From contig OZ026552.1 in NCBI GenBank assembly GCA_964020155.1, positions 942,501 to 1,006,500 of the forward strand: a stretch of DNA of 64,000 bases, read 5' to 3'. Below are positions 35,450-47,607 of the stretch, piece by piece. A program made the position numbers and the translations under genes. The notes under the pieces were generated by a model. The model was not told the DNA's origin. It ran no database searches and saw only the letters and a program-made list of their open reading frames with translations. The stretch comes from Chondrilla cf. caribensis (lineage: Eukaryota > Porifera > Demospongiae > Chondrillida > Chondrillidae). Each line of letters opens with the position of its first letter. Position 1 is the stretch's first letter.

Positions 35450-35492
<43 letters not shown>

Positions 35493-35550
35493 TGTGTGTG
35501 AGTGTGTGCGTGCGTGGGTACGTGCGTGCATGCGTGTGTGTGTGTGTGTT
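35386..35550 (+). repeat. GT microsatellite
   Basis: About 165 bp between the last TIL exon and the terminal-exon acceptor of block 4. Confidence 0.97.
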
Positions 35551-35584
35551 AATGTTGCATCTACTAAGATTGTTTTTCCTCCAG

Positions 35585-35810
35585 GGTCAAGCAAGTGGTA
35601 TCCAATTCAATCAACATAGGCTAAATTATCCAAAAGCTGATTAATTAGATTATATTATTATATAGGCCATAAACTCTTTATTAGTAGGAACACGTAAAGT
35701 AGAATTAATACAAAACCTATATCCTGGACCATATTATCCATTTGTTGTTATCATTAACTTTATGCACTTGAGCTTTTGATTCAATAATAATAAACCCAAG
35801 TGATCAAAAT
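35585..35810 (+). other. Proposed terminal / 3' UTR exon, block 4
   Basis: Acceptor TTTTTCCTCCAG at 35573–35584. A phase-1 entry reads [11 protein letters not shown] then TAG (a base change removed the usual TGA). AATAAA occurs at 35789–35794. Confidence 0.45.
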
Positions 35811-35939
35811 TTAATCATTTGAAACTAAATGCAACATATATATAACACATTATAGTTATTATGTTTAGTTTAGTATAATAATGCATATAAATCAATAATT
35901 AAGATGTTTATATAATGATGAATATTTCGAACAGCCATG

Positions 35940-36635
35940 TACGGTAGGCGCCAAAAAAAACTTTGCGTTCCGTTTCGTACGGACGAATACGAAACGGTCG
36001 AACGGATCGTTCCGTTTTAGTCTTTTTTCCGTCCGTCCGTAGCGTTTTGTTTCGGTCTATTCCTTAGAAAACGAACGGTGTTGATCAACGCTAACTAACA
36101 CATAACTTTATAAACGTGTGTACATTTCGTCGTGTGTCATTCAAGTCCGATTTACTCGGAAAGACGTGTGCTGAAGCAACCATAGTCTATAGCCATAAAG
36201 AAAGCAGAGTATTTCAGTTCGCTATTCAAATGGTACCAAATCACCTACTATCCAAGTTCGTTTGAGAGCAGAAGAAATTCGTATTCCAATAGCGATGGGT
36301 CATAATTTTATCAAGAGGTGAGTTCACTAGATCGATCGATCGAGAAACGCCATTTTCTTCATTCCAGAAGATGTCTCCACTGCCTAGACGAATCTATTTG
36401 TGGTAGTTTTTTTATTTGGTACTAAAGCGACGAGATCTTCATAATCGAGTATCTAGCCAAATCGTTCTGAACTTTGATAGAATACGTTCAGATTAACACA
36501 TTTCGTTCTCGCCGTCTTTTGGCAAGTTCCGTTTCCTTCCGTTTCGTTCCGTTTTCGTTTTTTTTCCGTAGGCAAAAAGTACGAAGTCGCGTTTAGACGG
36601 AACGGAACGCAAAGTTTATTTTGGCGCCTACCGTA
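35940..36635. mobile_element. About 700-bp TIR DNA transposon (non-autonomous)
   Basis: Long terminal inverted repeats of about 40 bp start TACGGTAGGCGCC and end GGCGCCTACCGTA, followed inward by AACTTTGCGTTCCGTT on both sides. A TA lies at both outer edges, compatible with a TA target duplication. Internal CCGTTT-rich segments extend the palindromic character. There is no transposase frame. The matching site in blocks 1 and 2 (near 1625 and 10005) lacks it. Confidence 0.85.
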
Positions 36636-36639
36636 TGTG

Positions 36640-37155
36640 TGTATATTAATATCATATTATAATATATTCGCAAAGAGAGTTATAAGTTAATTACATTGCA
36701 CTACTTCTCATCACACAATGGGTAAAATGTCATACTTGGTTAGATACTGCAACAATAGCATATTTACCAGCATATAACCAATCTCCTGGAGATTGATAAA
36801 CTATAAATATTGCTACAGTAATTGAGCAATGTTATTAGTGTCTGGACCACTGGGTCTGAAATGGCAATAAGACAATTTCTAGTCACTTTAGTTTCCTCCA
36901 AAAAACAAGTACCTTAGGTCCTAGGTCAATTCATAAGTGTTTTTTCTAATGTATTGGAATGAATGGGAGGGGGTTGCCAAGCATCCTTTGATGTACTTCA
37001 TGGCAGAGGGGGGCTGTGAAGTTAATATTTGGTCCAGACTTAGTTTGAATTATGAACTAAAGCCCGCAAAATGTACTCCTTGTGTCTGTGAGCAGACTCA
37101 AAAGTATTCACTGTAGGAATACTTTGTTATCAAATTGTAGTGCATGTGTACATGA
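36640..37155 (+). other. Block 4 spacer with an interspersed repeat
   Basis: 36937–37080 belongs to a loosely conserved family also seen at about 55980–56215, 60300–60480 and 60520–60690. The shared pattern is a GGGAG-rich start, then a TGTA(G/C)(C/T)TC segment, then GAACTATA or TGAACTAAA. No gene was seen. Confidence 0.45.
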
Positions 37156-37159
37156 TACA

Positions 37160-37361
37160 CGCGCACGTGCGTGTGTGTGTGTGTGTGTGTATGTATGTGT
37201 GTGTGTGCGTGTGTGTGCATGCGTGCCTGTGTGTATGTGTGTGTGTATGTGTGTGTGTGTGTGTGTGTATGTGTGTGTGTGCATGTGTGTGTGAGTGTGT
37301 GTGCGTGTGTGTGTGTTTGTGTGTGTGTGTATTTGTGTGCGTGTGTGTGCGTGCCTGTGTG

Positions 37362-37435
<74 letters not shown>

Positions 37436-37542
37436 TGTGTGTGTGCATAAATGTATGTGCGTATATATGTGCAAGTGCATGTGTGTGTGTGTGTACGTTT
37501 GTGTTTATGTTTGTGCTTGTGTGTGTGTGTTTGTGTGTGTGC
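37160..37542 (+). repeat. GT microsatellite, block 4 spacer
   Basis: About 380 bp with TATG, TGCG and TTTG variants. Not flanked by a TIL exon. Confidence 0.97.
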
Positions 37543-37789
37543 TAAATGCACCCTCACACAATGTCATAATTTGCATTTGGACACTATGACAGGACACAAA
37601 TAATAATAGTGGACCCACTGGATATTATACTGATAGAAGAATTATATCATTATTATACTAATTGAGTATAGAATACATAGGTGTGCATATGATGTTTTAT
37701 GGCTTCACTCAATGTACACTCAACCAGGTCATAACATCCTTCACCTCAAGAAGGAGGAAATATACCATCATTCTGAGGTTAGTTTATAT

Positions 37790-38030
37790 TGCAGGTGTGG
37801 GTTTAGTGTTGTGTGGTATAGGGTGGTGAACACACACATTCCCCTGTGTCAACAGCACCACACATATAACTACAGTGCATATGTCTTCCATACAATCCCC
37901 AGCTGTAAGACACTGACAGGACTAGAGTGCTGCTATTCAGCTCTGATTGACGTCAGTGCATGCATTGAGCCAAGTAGACAAAGTTCAAGTTGAGAGTGGG
38001 GATATAGAGGCTGGAAGGAGGGATCTGTGT
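37790..38030 (+). pseudogene. Relic ectodomain exon of the membrane-protein gene, block 4
   Basis: RCGFSVVWYR through AYVFHTIPSCK is readable. A one-base loss after IEPSR then shifts the frame, and the end and donor are lost. The upstream 190-bp segment is fused to it by deletion. No transmembrane exon follows. Confidence 0.65.
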
Positions 38031-38034
38031 ATAA

Positions 38035-38945
38035 GCATGTACAAGTTATTATGTCAAAACACAAAGGTAAAATATCAATACACAAATTATGAAATCATTA
38101 CTGTGGAATGATTGTTGTAGCGCGAAATTTTATTCTGTGAACATTTTACACTATATTATGGTATAAAAGCCATTACTGGTGTTTTACGTATGTATGAAGA
38201 ATCTATCACCAAGTAGATTTGTCAATAGAAATGGTATAGTTACAATGGTATACCCTGCACAATAATATGTGTTGAATGGACACTGGGGAGGCTGAGCATG
38301 GTGATCAGTGATGAAACTTCCACAGGTAAGATGCAGTGTGGATGGGAGACTTGATGTCTGCTTTAGCGAACAGTGATGGCCTACAGACACCCATGGCAAC
38401 TCTCACACAATATTGCTAGAGCCTAATGCAGGCCTCACTTGTGTCATATATTATGACATTAGGTTGCTCATTAAAATGCAACTTTGCATTGTACATCACA
38501 TCGCATCATGAGAAACCTCATCTCTCTAACAGGGAGTCATGGGGTTTACCATACGGGAGTCATGGGGGAACCACGTGTATAGTGGAACAATTGCATAACA
38601 GATATCCCATGATAAAATTGATCGACAGATTATGATCGAGGTCACAGGTTTGCAGTTAGGAGGATGTGAGAAATTAATGGGTTCCTGCTCAGTAAGGTTT
38701 TCCTGGATGATGTAGCAGAGTTATTGTCTGTTGACACAGTAATGGCGCTATTGTCTGTTAATACAACAATTATTATGCTATATTACTGTGTATGTACATA
38801 AACAATACAAGCTATATACTTATATATCCTGTCTGGAGAAGGGCATGTGTTTGCCATGCAGCTGCAGTTGACTCACTGCCCATGTACATATATATGTACT
38901 GTAGTTATGACAGTGATATCCAATAATGTGAAGATTCAACAAAAT
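38035..38945 (+). other. Block 4 intergenic sequence
   Basis: The counterpart of 27360–28230; no gene was seen. Confidence 0.5.
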
Positions 38946-38947
38946 GT

Positions 38948-39660
38948 CAGTTCAGTGGACCCTCTCACCTGTCAGTACAGTGGACCCTCCCACCTGTAAG
39001 TAATATGGACCCTCCCACCTGTCAGTAATGTGGACCCTCCCACCTGTCAGTATAGTGGACCCTCCCACCTGTCAGTACAGTAGACCCTCCCACCTATCAG
39101 TAATGTGGACCCTCCCACCTATCAGTAATGTGGACCCTCCCACCTGTGAGTAAAGTGGACCCTTCCACCTGTGAGTAATGAGGACCCTCCCACCTGTCAG
39201 TACAGTAGACCCTCCCACCTTTCAGTACAGTAGACCCTCCCACCTATCAGTATTGTGGACCCTCCCACCTGTAAGTACAGTGGACCCTCCCACCTGTCAG
39301 TACAGTAGACCCTCCCACCTATCAGTATTGTTGACCCTCCCACCTGTAAGTACAGTAGACCCTCCCACCTGTCAGTACAGTAGACCCTCCCACCTGTCAG
39401 TACAGTAGACCCTCCCACCTGTCAGTACAGTGGACCCACCCACCTGTCAGTACAGTGGACCCTCCCACCTGTCAGTACAGTGGACCCTCCCACCTGTCAG
39501 TACAGTGGACCCACCCACCTGTCAGTACAATGGACCCTCCCACCTGTTAGTACAGTAGCCCCTCCCACCTGTCAGCACAGTGGCCCCTCCCACCTGTTTG
39601 TAATGTGGACACTCCCACCTGTCAGTGCATTGGACACTTCCATCTGCCAGTACATGCAAG
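38948..39660 (+). repeat. 25-bp minisatellite array f
   Basis: About 28 units with frequent GTAGACC and TGTAAGTA variants and an internal higher-order repeat of about 75–100 bp. Confidence 0.95.
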
Positions 39661-39664
39661 AGAC

Positions 39665-40598
39665 CCTCCTTCTTGCTAGCCAGCCCCCCCGCATATAGAC
39701 TCTCTGGAGGCTGTAGTGACCACTGGAGACCTGTAGCACATCCAGAATTGTGCACAATCATGGATTTTTGTGTCATTATGTGTCATGTGAATGCTGAGGT
39801 GCCATGGTAAGTATTGATATCAGTTCGATTACCGGTCAACACAAGGTAAATTGCACCTTCAGAAGGGTGCACTTGCATGATTATTGATATTTTATGTGAT
39901 ATGGACACTGGGGAGACTTGGTAATGAAACTTTTATAGCTGGCAACCACAACGATCTGTATCTCCAGAGTGGTGTGAATGCATGTATGCACAAATAACAA
40001 CATTCATTGCTGTGTGGAGACTAGTAGCTAACGTTATCTGGGCGGTCAATATGGGATCTGTAGCACCTGCAGGTCATGTATATACGGTAGAGAGGGCATC
40101 AATGCAAGAGTATGTAGAGATGATATGGACACGTTACTTACTGGTCAGTATAATGCAACTCATTCAGAAACATGGCCACCACATCTATTCACACTAATAC
40201 TTATCTCTCCGACAGAGAAATTTGTCGATCAGTGAGTCTTGTGTATATCATGTGTACATGTATGTTGGGGAATACATAGCAGATATCTACAATTGAGGTT
40301 GCATGGTTACAGTTATGATCACAGGAGCATAGATGTAAACAATTACAAGTTTCTGCTCAATTAGGTTTTCCTGGATGATGCAACATTTACAGAAGTTAGC
40401 ACAATAATAATATTCACTATTACAAAAACAAGTTACGAATAGAACATGCTTGCTACCATATACATGTCTAAAGACGTGAATAATATTATGATCGCCATGC
40501 AATCATCTCAATGTACAGATACATATATGCTCATGTTACTATGACATTTCAACATTTGCTTTAACTGCTAACATGAATTATTAAGTCAGTCGCCAACG
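39665..40598 (+). other. Inter-array spacer, block 4
   Basis: Block-unit sequence like 48310–49265; no gene was seen. Confidence 0.5.
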
Positions 40599-40599
40599 T

Positions 40600-40900
40600 A
40601 GACGCTCCCACCTATCAGTACAGTGGACCCTCCCACCTGTCAGTAAAGTGGACCCTCCCACCTGTCAGTACAGTGGACCCTCCCACCTGTCAGTATAGTG
40701 GACCCTCCCACCTGTCAGTACAGTGGACCCTCCCACCTGACAGTATAGTGGACCCTCCTACCTGTCAGTACCGTGGACCCTCCCACCTGACAGCATAGTG
40801 GACCCTCCCACCTGTCAGTACAGTGGACCCTCCCACCTGTCAGTAATGTGGACCCTATCAGCTGCCAGTAACGTAGACCCTCCCCTGTCAGTATAGGGAA
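40600..40900 (+). repeat. 25-bp minisatellite array g
   Basis: About 12 units, ending about 350 bp before the block 5 TATA box. Confidence 0.95.
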
Positions 40901-41211
40901 CCCTCTTAACCATGTATTGCAAAAATGCTAGAATTTCTTTCTATTATTAGCAACAGATGGTATCCAACAAAAAAAAATAATTTTCAGGATGCTGACGTGT
41001 GTGCCACAATGTACTTGCAAGTAAAGAGTAGAACTCCGACAAGTATACAAAAGTTACAGGGAGATGTTGATGGCTACCTTTATAATATCACATTTACATT
41101 TGAATTTGTATATTTATTCACATTATTGTAACACTGTGTATTATATGATTGCTGTAAGATAAGGGCGTTATAGTGTATGGGGAAATATAGTACTGAGTTT
41201 AGGAGTTTCAA

Positions 41212-41258
41212 CCTTGTGTCAACCCGTACAGGGTACAAGGGTTCACCTAGGCTATAAG
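41212..41258 (+). promoter_or_regulatory. Conserved TIL-gene promoter, block 5
   Basis: Inverted-end element at 41212–41240 and TATAAG at 41253–41258, 120 nt before the ATG. Confidence 0.75.
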
Positions 41259-41372
41259 TAGGCCCTTGAGGAAGACCGCAATCAGCTCGTAGGAATACGT
41301 ATCAGAAACTAAACTCTGTTTCATTCAAGTTCAAACCCTGAAATTCCTCAACTGATAAGATTATTCGAAGAA

Positions 41373-42884
41373 ATGGTTGGATTGAATTTCCTGACTTTTG
41401 TGGCCACTCTGATTTGTCTCTCTATGGTTGCTGTGGAGGGAGTATCTCCTCCTTATCCATCTCCCCCTTATCCATCTCCCCCTTTGCCTCGTAAGTGGAA
41501 TGTGTAGAGTGTATAGGAGATAGTTATAGAATTTGAAGTAGCCTAATCACATGTGAGTGGGTATGAGTGCAGGATCAAGATTTCTCTTACACATAATGTC
41601 ATTGTCTCTCTCACAACAGAATGCCCAATCCAGGGTCAGATCTTCTATCATGACTGTGCTCCTTGTGATGGGACTTGTGAGAATCCTATTGTGCCATGTC
41701 CTGCAATATGCAGACCTGGTTGTGCCTGTCCACGAGGACAAGTGATCAAAGATGGAAAAAAATGTGTTAACCTAAAGGAATGTCTACCAGGTGATATAAA
41801 TGTAATATTACATAATATATGAGTGTAATTAAAGCTAGTAATGCAGATTCTGAAACCATATTATAAAGTTTACTTACATGAATTTCATTGTCTTCTCATA
41901 ACAGAATGCCCAATCAAGGGTCAGATCTACTACCCTAGATGTGCTCCTTGTGATACTACTTGTGAGAATCCTAATGTGACGGGGTGTCTACCGATATGTA
42001 GACCTGGTTGTGCCTGTCCACCTGGTAAAGTGATCAAAAATGGGAGGAGGTGTGTGAAACCTGAGAAGTGTGGTAAAGGTGAGTTCAAGTGTGACTCTCT
42101 CTGTATGTTTGTACATATGTATGCAGGTATAACATGCACATACTGTACATTATGTTTCAAAACCTAGAGCTGAGACTAATTTATGCTTCACTAAAGAATA
42201 TCAAGTATGCATACTAGAGTTCATTCAGATCAACCATTTTAAACTTGTGACAGTTGTCAAAAATCTTTTGGCAAAACATTCACACAGTCTCATGTGAAAC
42301 TTATTGAAATTTCTAATCTCCACAAATTGACATCCATGTGACAAAGGTGGAGATGTAGGTACATGAAGGGCATGAGCTTCCAAAATTAATGTTTACTGCT
42401 TATCAACAACTGATAGCCAATTAGGACTAAATTCTCACCATGTAAAATGATCAGATACAATTTTGCCAGTGTATTTCACTGATGTCATGTTCAGATGGGT
42501 ATTATGTTATTATAACTCCAAATGCTGCATTTCTTAATATCAGAGTGGAGTTTTGAAATTATGCCTTGTGAACACATCTCCACATTTCTTAGTGTTTTAT
42601 CTGACACAAAATTGAACAAGATGTATGTTGAACTATTGCCACTAGTTAAGAATGTTAAAACCAGGTTCCATGTTATTCTTTTGACCTTAAGATAAAACAT
42701 GGAGACACAGATGTGTAAATGTCATACCTTCAAATGTATGTGTTTATTGTGCATGCATGTATGTGCGTGTGTGTGTGCATGTGCATGTGTGTGCGTGCAT
42801 GTGTGTGTGCGTGCATGCGTGCATGTGTGTGTGTGTGTGTGCATGTGCATGTGTGTGCGCCTGTGCATGTGTGTCTGTGTGTGT

Positions 42885-42960
<76 letters not shown>

Positions 42961-43263
42961 TAATACTAGTATAATTACAAGATGAGTGAAAAATAAACCT
43001 ATTGATGTATACAGAATTTAATATTATTAATTATCACGTACATTAGTGTATATCAAGATTACACAAATAAATTTCATTGTCTCCTGATAACAGAATGCCC
43101 AATCAAGGGTCAAATCTACTATTCTAAATGTGCTCCTTGTGATACTACTTGTGAGAATCCTGATGCGGGGGTGTGTCTGCCAATTTGTAGACCTGGTTGT
43201 GCCTGTCCACCTGGAAAAGTGATCAAAAATGGGAGGAGGTGTGTGAAACGCAAGAACTGTTAG
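41373..43263 (+). CDS. Secreted three-domain TIL protease-inhibitor-like protein (block 5)
   Basis: Exons are 41373–41490 (signal peptide MVGLNFLTFVATLIC start, then a Pro-rich linker with a duplicated PPYPS), 41620–41790, 41905–42078 and 43094–43263 (TAG), for 211 codons. The first domain is of the standard type (loop PAI, P1 Ala). The next two have one or more extra residues before Cys5, CDTTC in place of CDGTC, and loop LPI, placing Pro at P1. Pro is unusual for a canonical inhibitor. NPNVTG in domain 2 contains an N-glycosylation sequon. An alternative read-through end after exon 41905 is at 42167. Confidence 0.85.
42735..42960 (+). repeat. GT microsatellite with GCAT interruptions
   Basis: In the intron before the last TIL exon of the block 5 gene. 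Confidence 0.97.
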
Positions 43264-43758
43264 AAAGGTAATTTCAAGTGTGACTCTCTGTGCATGTGCG
43301 TGTACATGTGGATACAGGTGTAACATGTACATACCACCTATTACATTTTGAAAACTTAGCTGTTATGTTTAAGTAAGTGAAATTTGATAAAGCGTAGTGA
43401 GTCATGAGTGTTTACATAATACTCAGACTAAAGCTGAGACTAATTCATTCTTCACTAAGAAATATCTCATATGCTCACCAGAGTTTGTTGAGATCACCTA
43501 TTTCAAAGATTTAATGGTTGATGAAATTCTTTCATAGCTTCCGTTTCCACAGAGTCTCATGTGAAGTTTCTTGAGAACAGAGATGTTGAGATTATTTGTG
43601 ACAAATACATATCTACTTTTCATCTGAAGTTTCATAGGTCAAACTTAGTGTTTTATCCAACACAAAATAGATTATGATGTATATTGAACTATCGCCACCA
43701 AGTATAAGAATGTTAAAACCAGGCTCCATGCATATGTGCATATGTCATGCCTTCAAAT

Positions 43759-43760
43759 GT

Positions 43761-43812
<52 letters not shown>
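43759..43812 (+). repeat. GT microsatellite (short)
   Basis: About 54 bp in front of the block 5 terminal-exon acceptor. Confidence 0.95.
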
Positions 43813-43847
43813 TAATGGTGCATCTACCAAGATTGTTTGTCCTCCAG

Positions 43848-44075
43848 GCTCAAGCAAGTGATATACCATTCTATCAACATAGGCCCATCCAGAAGCTGAT
43901 TAATTAGATAATAATATTATATAGGCCATAAACTTTCAGCTCTATTAGTAGGAACACAGTAGAATTAATGCAAATTTATATCCTGGACCATATTATCCAT
44001 TTGCTCTTATCATTAACTATATTATGCACTTGAGCTTCTGATTCAATAATAATAAATACAAGTGATCAAATCATT
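43848..44075 (+). other. Proposed terminal / 3' UTR exon, block 5
   Basis: Acceptor TTGTCCTCCAG at 43837–43847. A phase-1 entry gives Gly-Ser-Ser-Lys-stop (43861). AATAAA occurs at 44051–44056. Confidence 0.5.
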
Positions 44076-44679
44076 TGAAACTGAATGTGGCATATCATGC
44101 ACATAAGAATTATTATTATGCATAAGGTAATGTATATGTTTACTTATTGAGTAATTGAACAGCCAACATTATTATTATTCAATGAAAGTCATACATGACG
44201 TACATTACAATGCCACTGATCACACAATACATGAATGTCATACTTTGCTACGTACTGCAATGATGGGATATTATTATAAATAATATGAAGCAAAATTTCC
44301 AGCATATGTCAGAAATGGCAATCAGGATATTTCTACTCACTTGGGATCTACATTACTACGTTTTGCCTGAAAGAAAGGATTTACAGCTATAGACGTACGT
44401 CATATGCTCACAGTTATAGCATATTATGCATAATGAATCTCATGATATAGAATAATTATATAATAATAATATAATATTATAATCAATATTTTTTTTTAAT
44501 GCGTAACATAAATAATAATAATAAAGATGCTAATATATTAAAAATAGTGATAATAATAATAATAATATTTTAAGGGGCTACCTTTGTTAGTAGTCCCATG
44601 CACTGTATAAAATACTGATAGGTAAAGAATACATGGGTTGTGCACATGATGTATTATGGCTTCACATGATGTACACTCA

Positions 44680-44880
44680 ACACTGGTGTGCACCAGGTCA
44701 TAACATCCTTCACCTCACAAAGGAGGAAATGAGTTTCCATTCCAACTTCAAAACCCAACCCACAAACAGTGATGAGGAAAGAGGCATCACCACTGACAGA
44801 TTCAGTTGTTTGATCCTGAGTTCAAATTATAGGGATTGGTCCAGTAATAAAGTGAGTTGAGTACACCCACAACACACTCT
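44680..44880 (+). repeat. Block-associated ~190-bp segment, block 5 (open + frame)
   Basis: This is the only copy whose + frame runs to the donor-like AATAAAGTGAGT (NYRDWSSNK). Four other copies carry stops or indels. It could be a decayed upstream exon of the membrane-protein gene, but the donor phase (0) does not match the phase-1 ectodomain exon. Confidence 0.4.
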
Positions 44881-45114
44881 CCAGTGACTTAACAAACGAA
44901 CCTCAAATAATGTGATGATAAGTGTTCAGTAGAACTGACCAACTAAAGAACCATTACTAAAGTGGTCCCACGGTCGAGGTGGTCCTGTACTTAGTATGTG
45001 TAGCACAGTATACCACTTAATACCATATACTACGTATATATATATATAATATGCTGTTGTTCACCATACATTCCAGCATTGAAGAAATATATATAATATG
45101 TCATTTCACTGAAA

Positions 45115-45405
45115 GACAGAGTTTAATACTGTCAATCTGAGGTCTGTTTACAGGTGTGGGTTTAGTGTTGTGTGGTGTAGGGAGGTGAACACACACATCC
45201 CCTGTGTCAACAACAACAACAACTGTGTCACACATAACTACGCATACAGTGCATATGTCTTCTATACCATCCCCAGCTGTAAGACACTGACAGGACTAGT
45301 GCTGCCATTCAGCTCTGATGGACATTGGTACACACTTTAAGGCAGGTGGACACAAGGTACAGGTTGAGAGTGGGAATATAGAGGCTTTACCTGTTATTCT
45401 GGAAG
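45115..45405 (+). pseudogene. Broken ectodomain exon of the membrane-protein gene, block 5
   Basis: RCGFSVVWCRE through IPSCKTLTGL is readable. A 2-bp loss (GACTAGTGC versus GACTGGAGTGC in block 3) then shifts the frame to a TAA. The acceptor region is altered too (CTGAAAG). The donor GTAAGA at 45406 remains. Confidence 0.65.
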
Positions 45406-45463
45406 GTAAGATCTACGTATAAGCATGTACAAGTTATTATGTCCAGTCATCTGAGTGGCAGTG

Positions 45464-45464
<1 letters not shown>

Positions 45465-45517
<53 letters not shown>

Positions 45518-45518
45518 C

Positions 45519-45569
<51 letters not shown>

Positions 45570-45570
45570 C

Positions 45571-45642
<72 letters not shown>
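45465..45642 (+). repeat. CA microsatellite
   Basis: About 180 bp of CA with CATGCACACG interruptions, in the intron between the ectodomain and transmembrane exons. The other long arrays in the window are GT on this strand. Confidence 0.97.
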
Positions 45643-45643
<1 letters not shown>

Positions 45644-46014
45644 CCCAAACACACGAGTACACAAATAATTTTGCATTTCTATACACATAGTAGCCACCTA
45701 CATATTGTTTTCTGAAGATACAGTTGAATATTGAGTTTGGCAGATTAACTGGATATTAAAGTTTATTATTATTTATGTGCATATAAAACCCATACATATT
45801 CCAAGAAATTAAAGCAGATAAAGTAAGGGTTTGGTACAGTTAGAATACCATGTATAAGTATAAAATTAAACATACATATTCTGTGGGATCACAGTATAAT
45901 AGTTTTTAAGGCATTAAATTGTTGTATGTGATAATACAGAATACATACACACAAGATTGTAAATTGAGCTGTGGATCGATGTTGATATTAGACACTCCCT
46001 CTTTGTCACACTAG

Positions 46015-46286
46015 ACATACTGGCATGGCTGTTCGGAGGGTTAGTATTCTTAGCATTACTGCTGGTTGCCATAGTGACGTGTAGAGTCTGCTTGAACATT
46101 GATAAGCACCTGAAAGGAAAATACAAAATCAAGAAAATAGAAGATTGCATTGTGATGTATCCAAATCCAAGCTTTGTTGAGTCGGAAGATGAGAAAAATG
46201 TCAGTTCATCTCCGAAAAATAAGCATGACATTTTGGACAGCAGAAGATATTATAAAAATTCTGAATCATACAATCATATTATGTAA
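46015..46286 (+). CDS. Transmembrane/cytoplasmic exon of the membrane-protein gene, block 5
   Basis: Acceptor CACACTAG, then ILAWLFGG, the hydrophobic helix and a YPNPSFVESEDEK tail, as in 26462–26694. The former stop is changed so that the tail continues RRYYKNSESYNHIM to TAA (46286), about 12 residues longer. The frame is intact although its ectodomain exon is broken. Confidence 0.55.
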
Positions 46287-46289
46287 TGC

Positions 46290-47600
46290 TTTGTATCTGC
46301 ATAATGGAATTGTGTGTATAATTTCATGAGGTCAAAATTTTGTGTCTTTTACAATTTGGCCCAATTCGCAAATGTTTACTCATAAAATCCTCACAAGCAA
46401 TAATATCAAAGCACAAATCACAATATCACTGCAAAATTATAGTTTGAGTGCGAAAACGTGAAATGTGTTCGCTATACAGTATACACAGCCATTACATGTG
46501 TTATTTGCAGGAAGAATTACCAAGTACATTTGTGAATAGAAATGGTATAATCTACAGTATGTGGACATTGAGGATACTAGGGAGATCATGGGGACATGTA
46601 TTGATACTGCCATTGTTAGTCACTACAAGGTCTGTAGCACATCCATGTAGAAGGGTGTACATGCATGCTGTGGGCCATATGGACACTATAGTGTCACTAT
46701 TATGTCTAGCATGGGGGTACATTGGGGTTAGAAATATCAAAACACATAGGCAAAATATCAATAAAAAATGATGAAGTCATTACTGTGGAACAGTTGTAGC
46801 GTGAAATTGCAAAATTTCTTCTGTGAACATTTTACACTATACAGTATATACAGCCATTTCAGGTGTTACATGCATGATCGAAGAATCTATCACCAAGTAG
46901 ATTTGTCAATAGAAATGGTATAGTTACAATGGTATACCCAGCACAATATGTGTTGAATGGACACTGGGGAGGCTGTGCATGGTGATCAGTGATGAAACTT
47001 CCACTGGTAAGATGCAGTGTGAGATGGGAGACTTGATGTCTGCTTTGGTGAACAGTGATGGCCTACACCCAACTCTCACACAATATTGCTAGGGGCTAAT
47101 GCAGGCCTCATGTGTGATATATTATATCAGGTTGCACATAAAAATGCAACTTTGCATTGCACATTGCATCACATCATGAGAATCCTTATCTCTCCAACAG
47201 GGAATATGTATATCTGAGGGGTCATGGAGTATACCATGTGTATAGTGGAACGATTGCATAACAGATATCCCATGATAAAATTGATCAACATATCATGATC
47301 TAGGTCACAGGTTTGCAGTTAGGAGGATGTGAGTAATTAATGGGTTCCTACTCAATTAGGTTTTCCTGGATGATATAGCAGAGTTATTGTCTGTTAACAC
47401 AGTAATGGCGCTACTGCCTGTTAATACAACAATAATAATTGCTATTATAATACTGTGTATGTACGTAAGCTATTTTATATATCCTGTCTGAAGACAAGCA
47501 TGTGTGTCATGCAGCTACAGCTGACTGAATGCATATGTATGTATAATACAGTGATATCCAATAATGTGAAGAATGACAGTGATATTTAATAATGTGAAGA
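46290..47600 (+). other. Block 5 intergenic sequence
   Basis: Block-unit non-coding sequence; no gene was seen. Confidence 0.5.
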
Positions 47601-47607
47601 TTCAACC

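Noticed and set aside
36298..36360. ATCGATCGATCG stretch as a possible origin or regulatory site
   Set aside because: It lies inside the 700-bp transposon and has no partner elsewhere.
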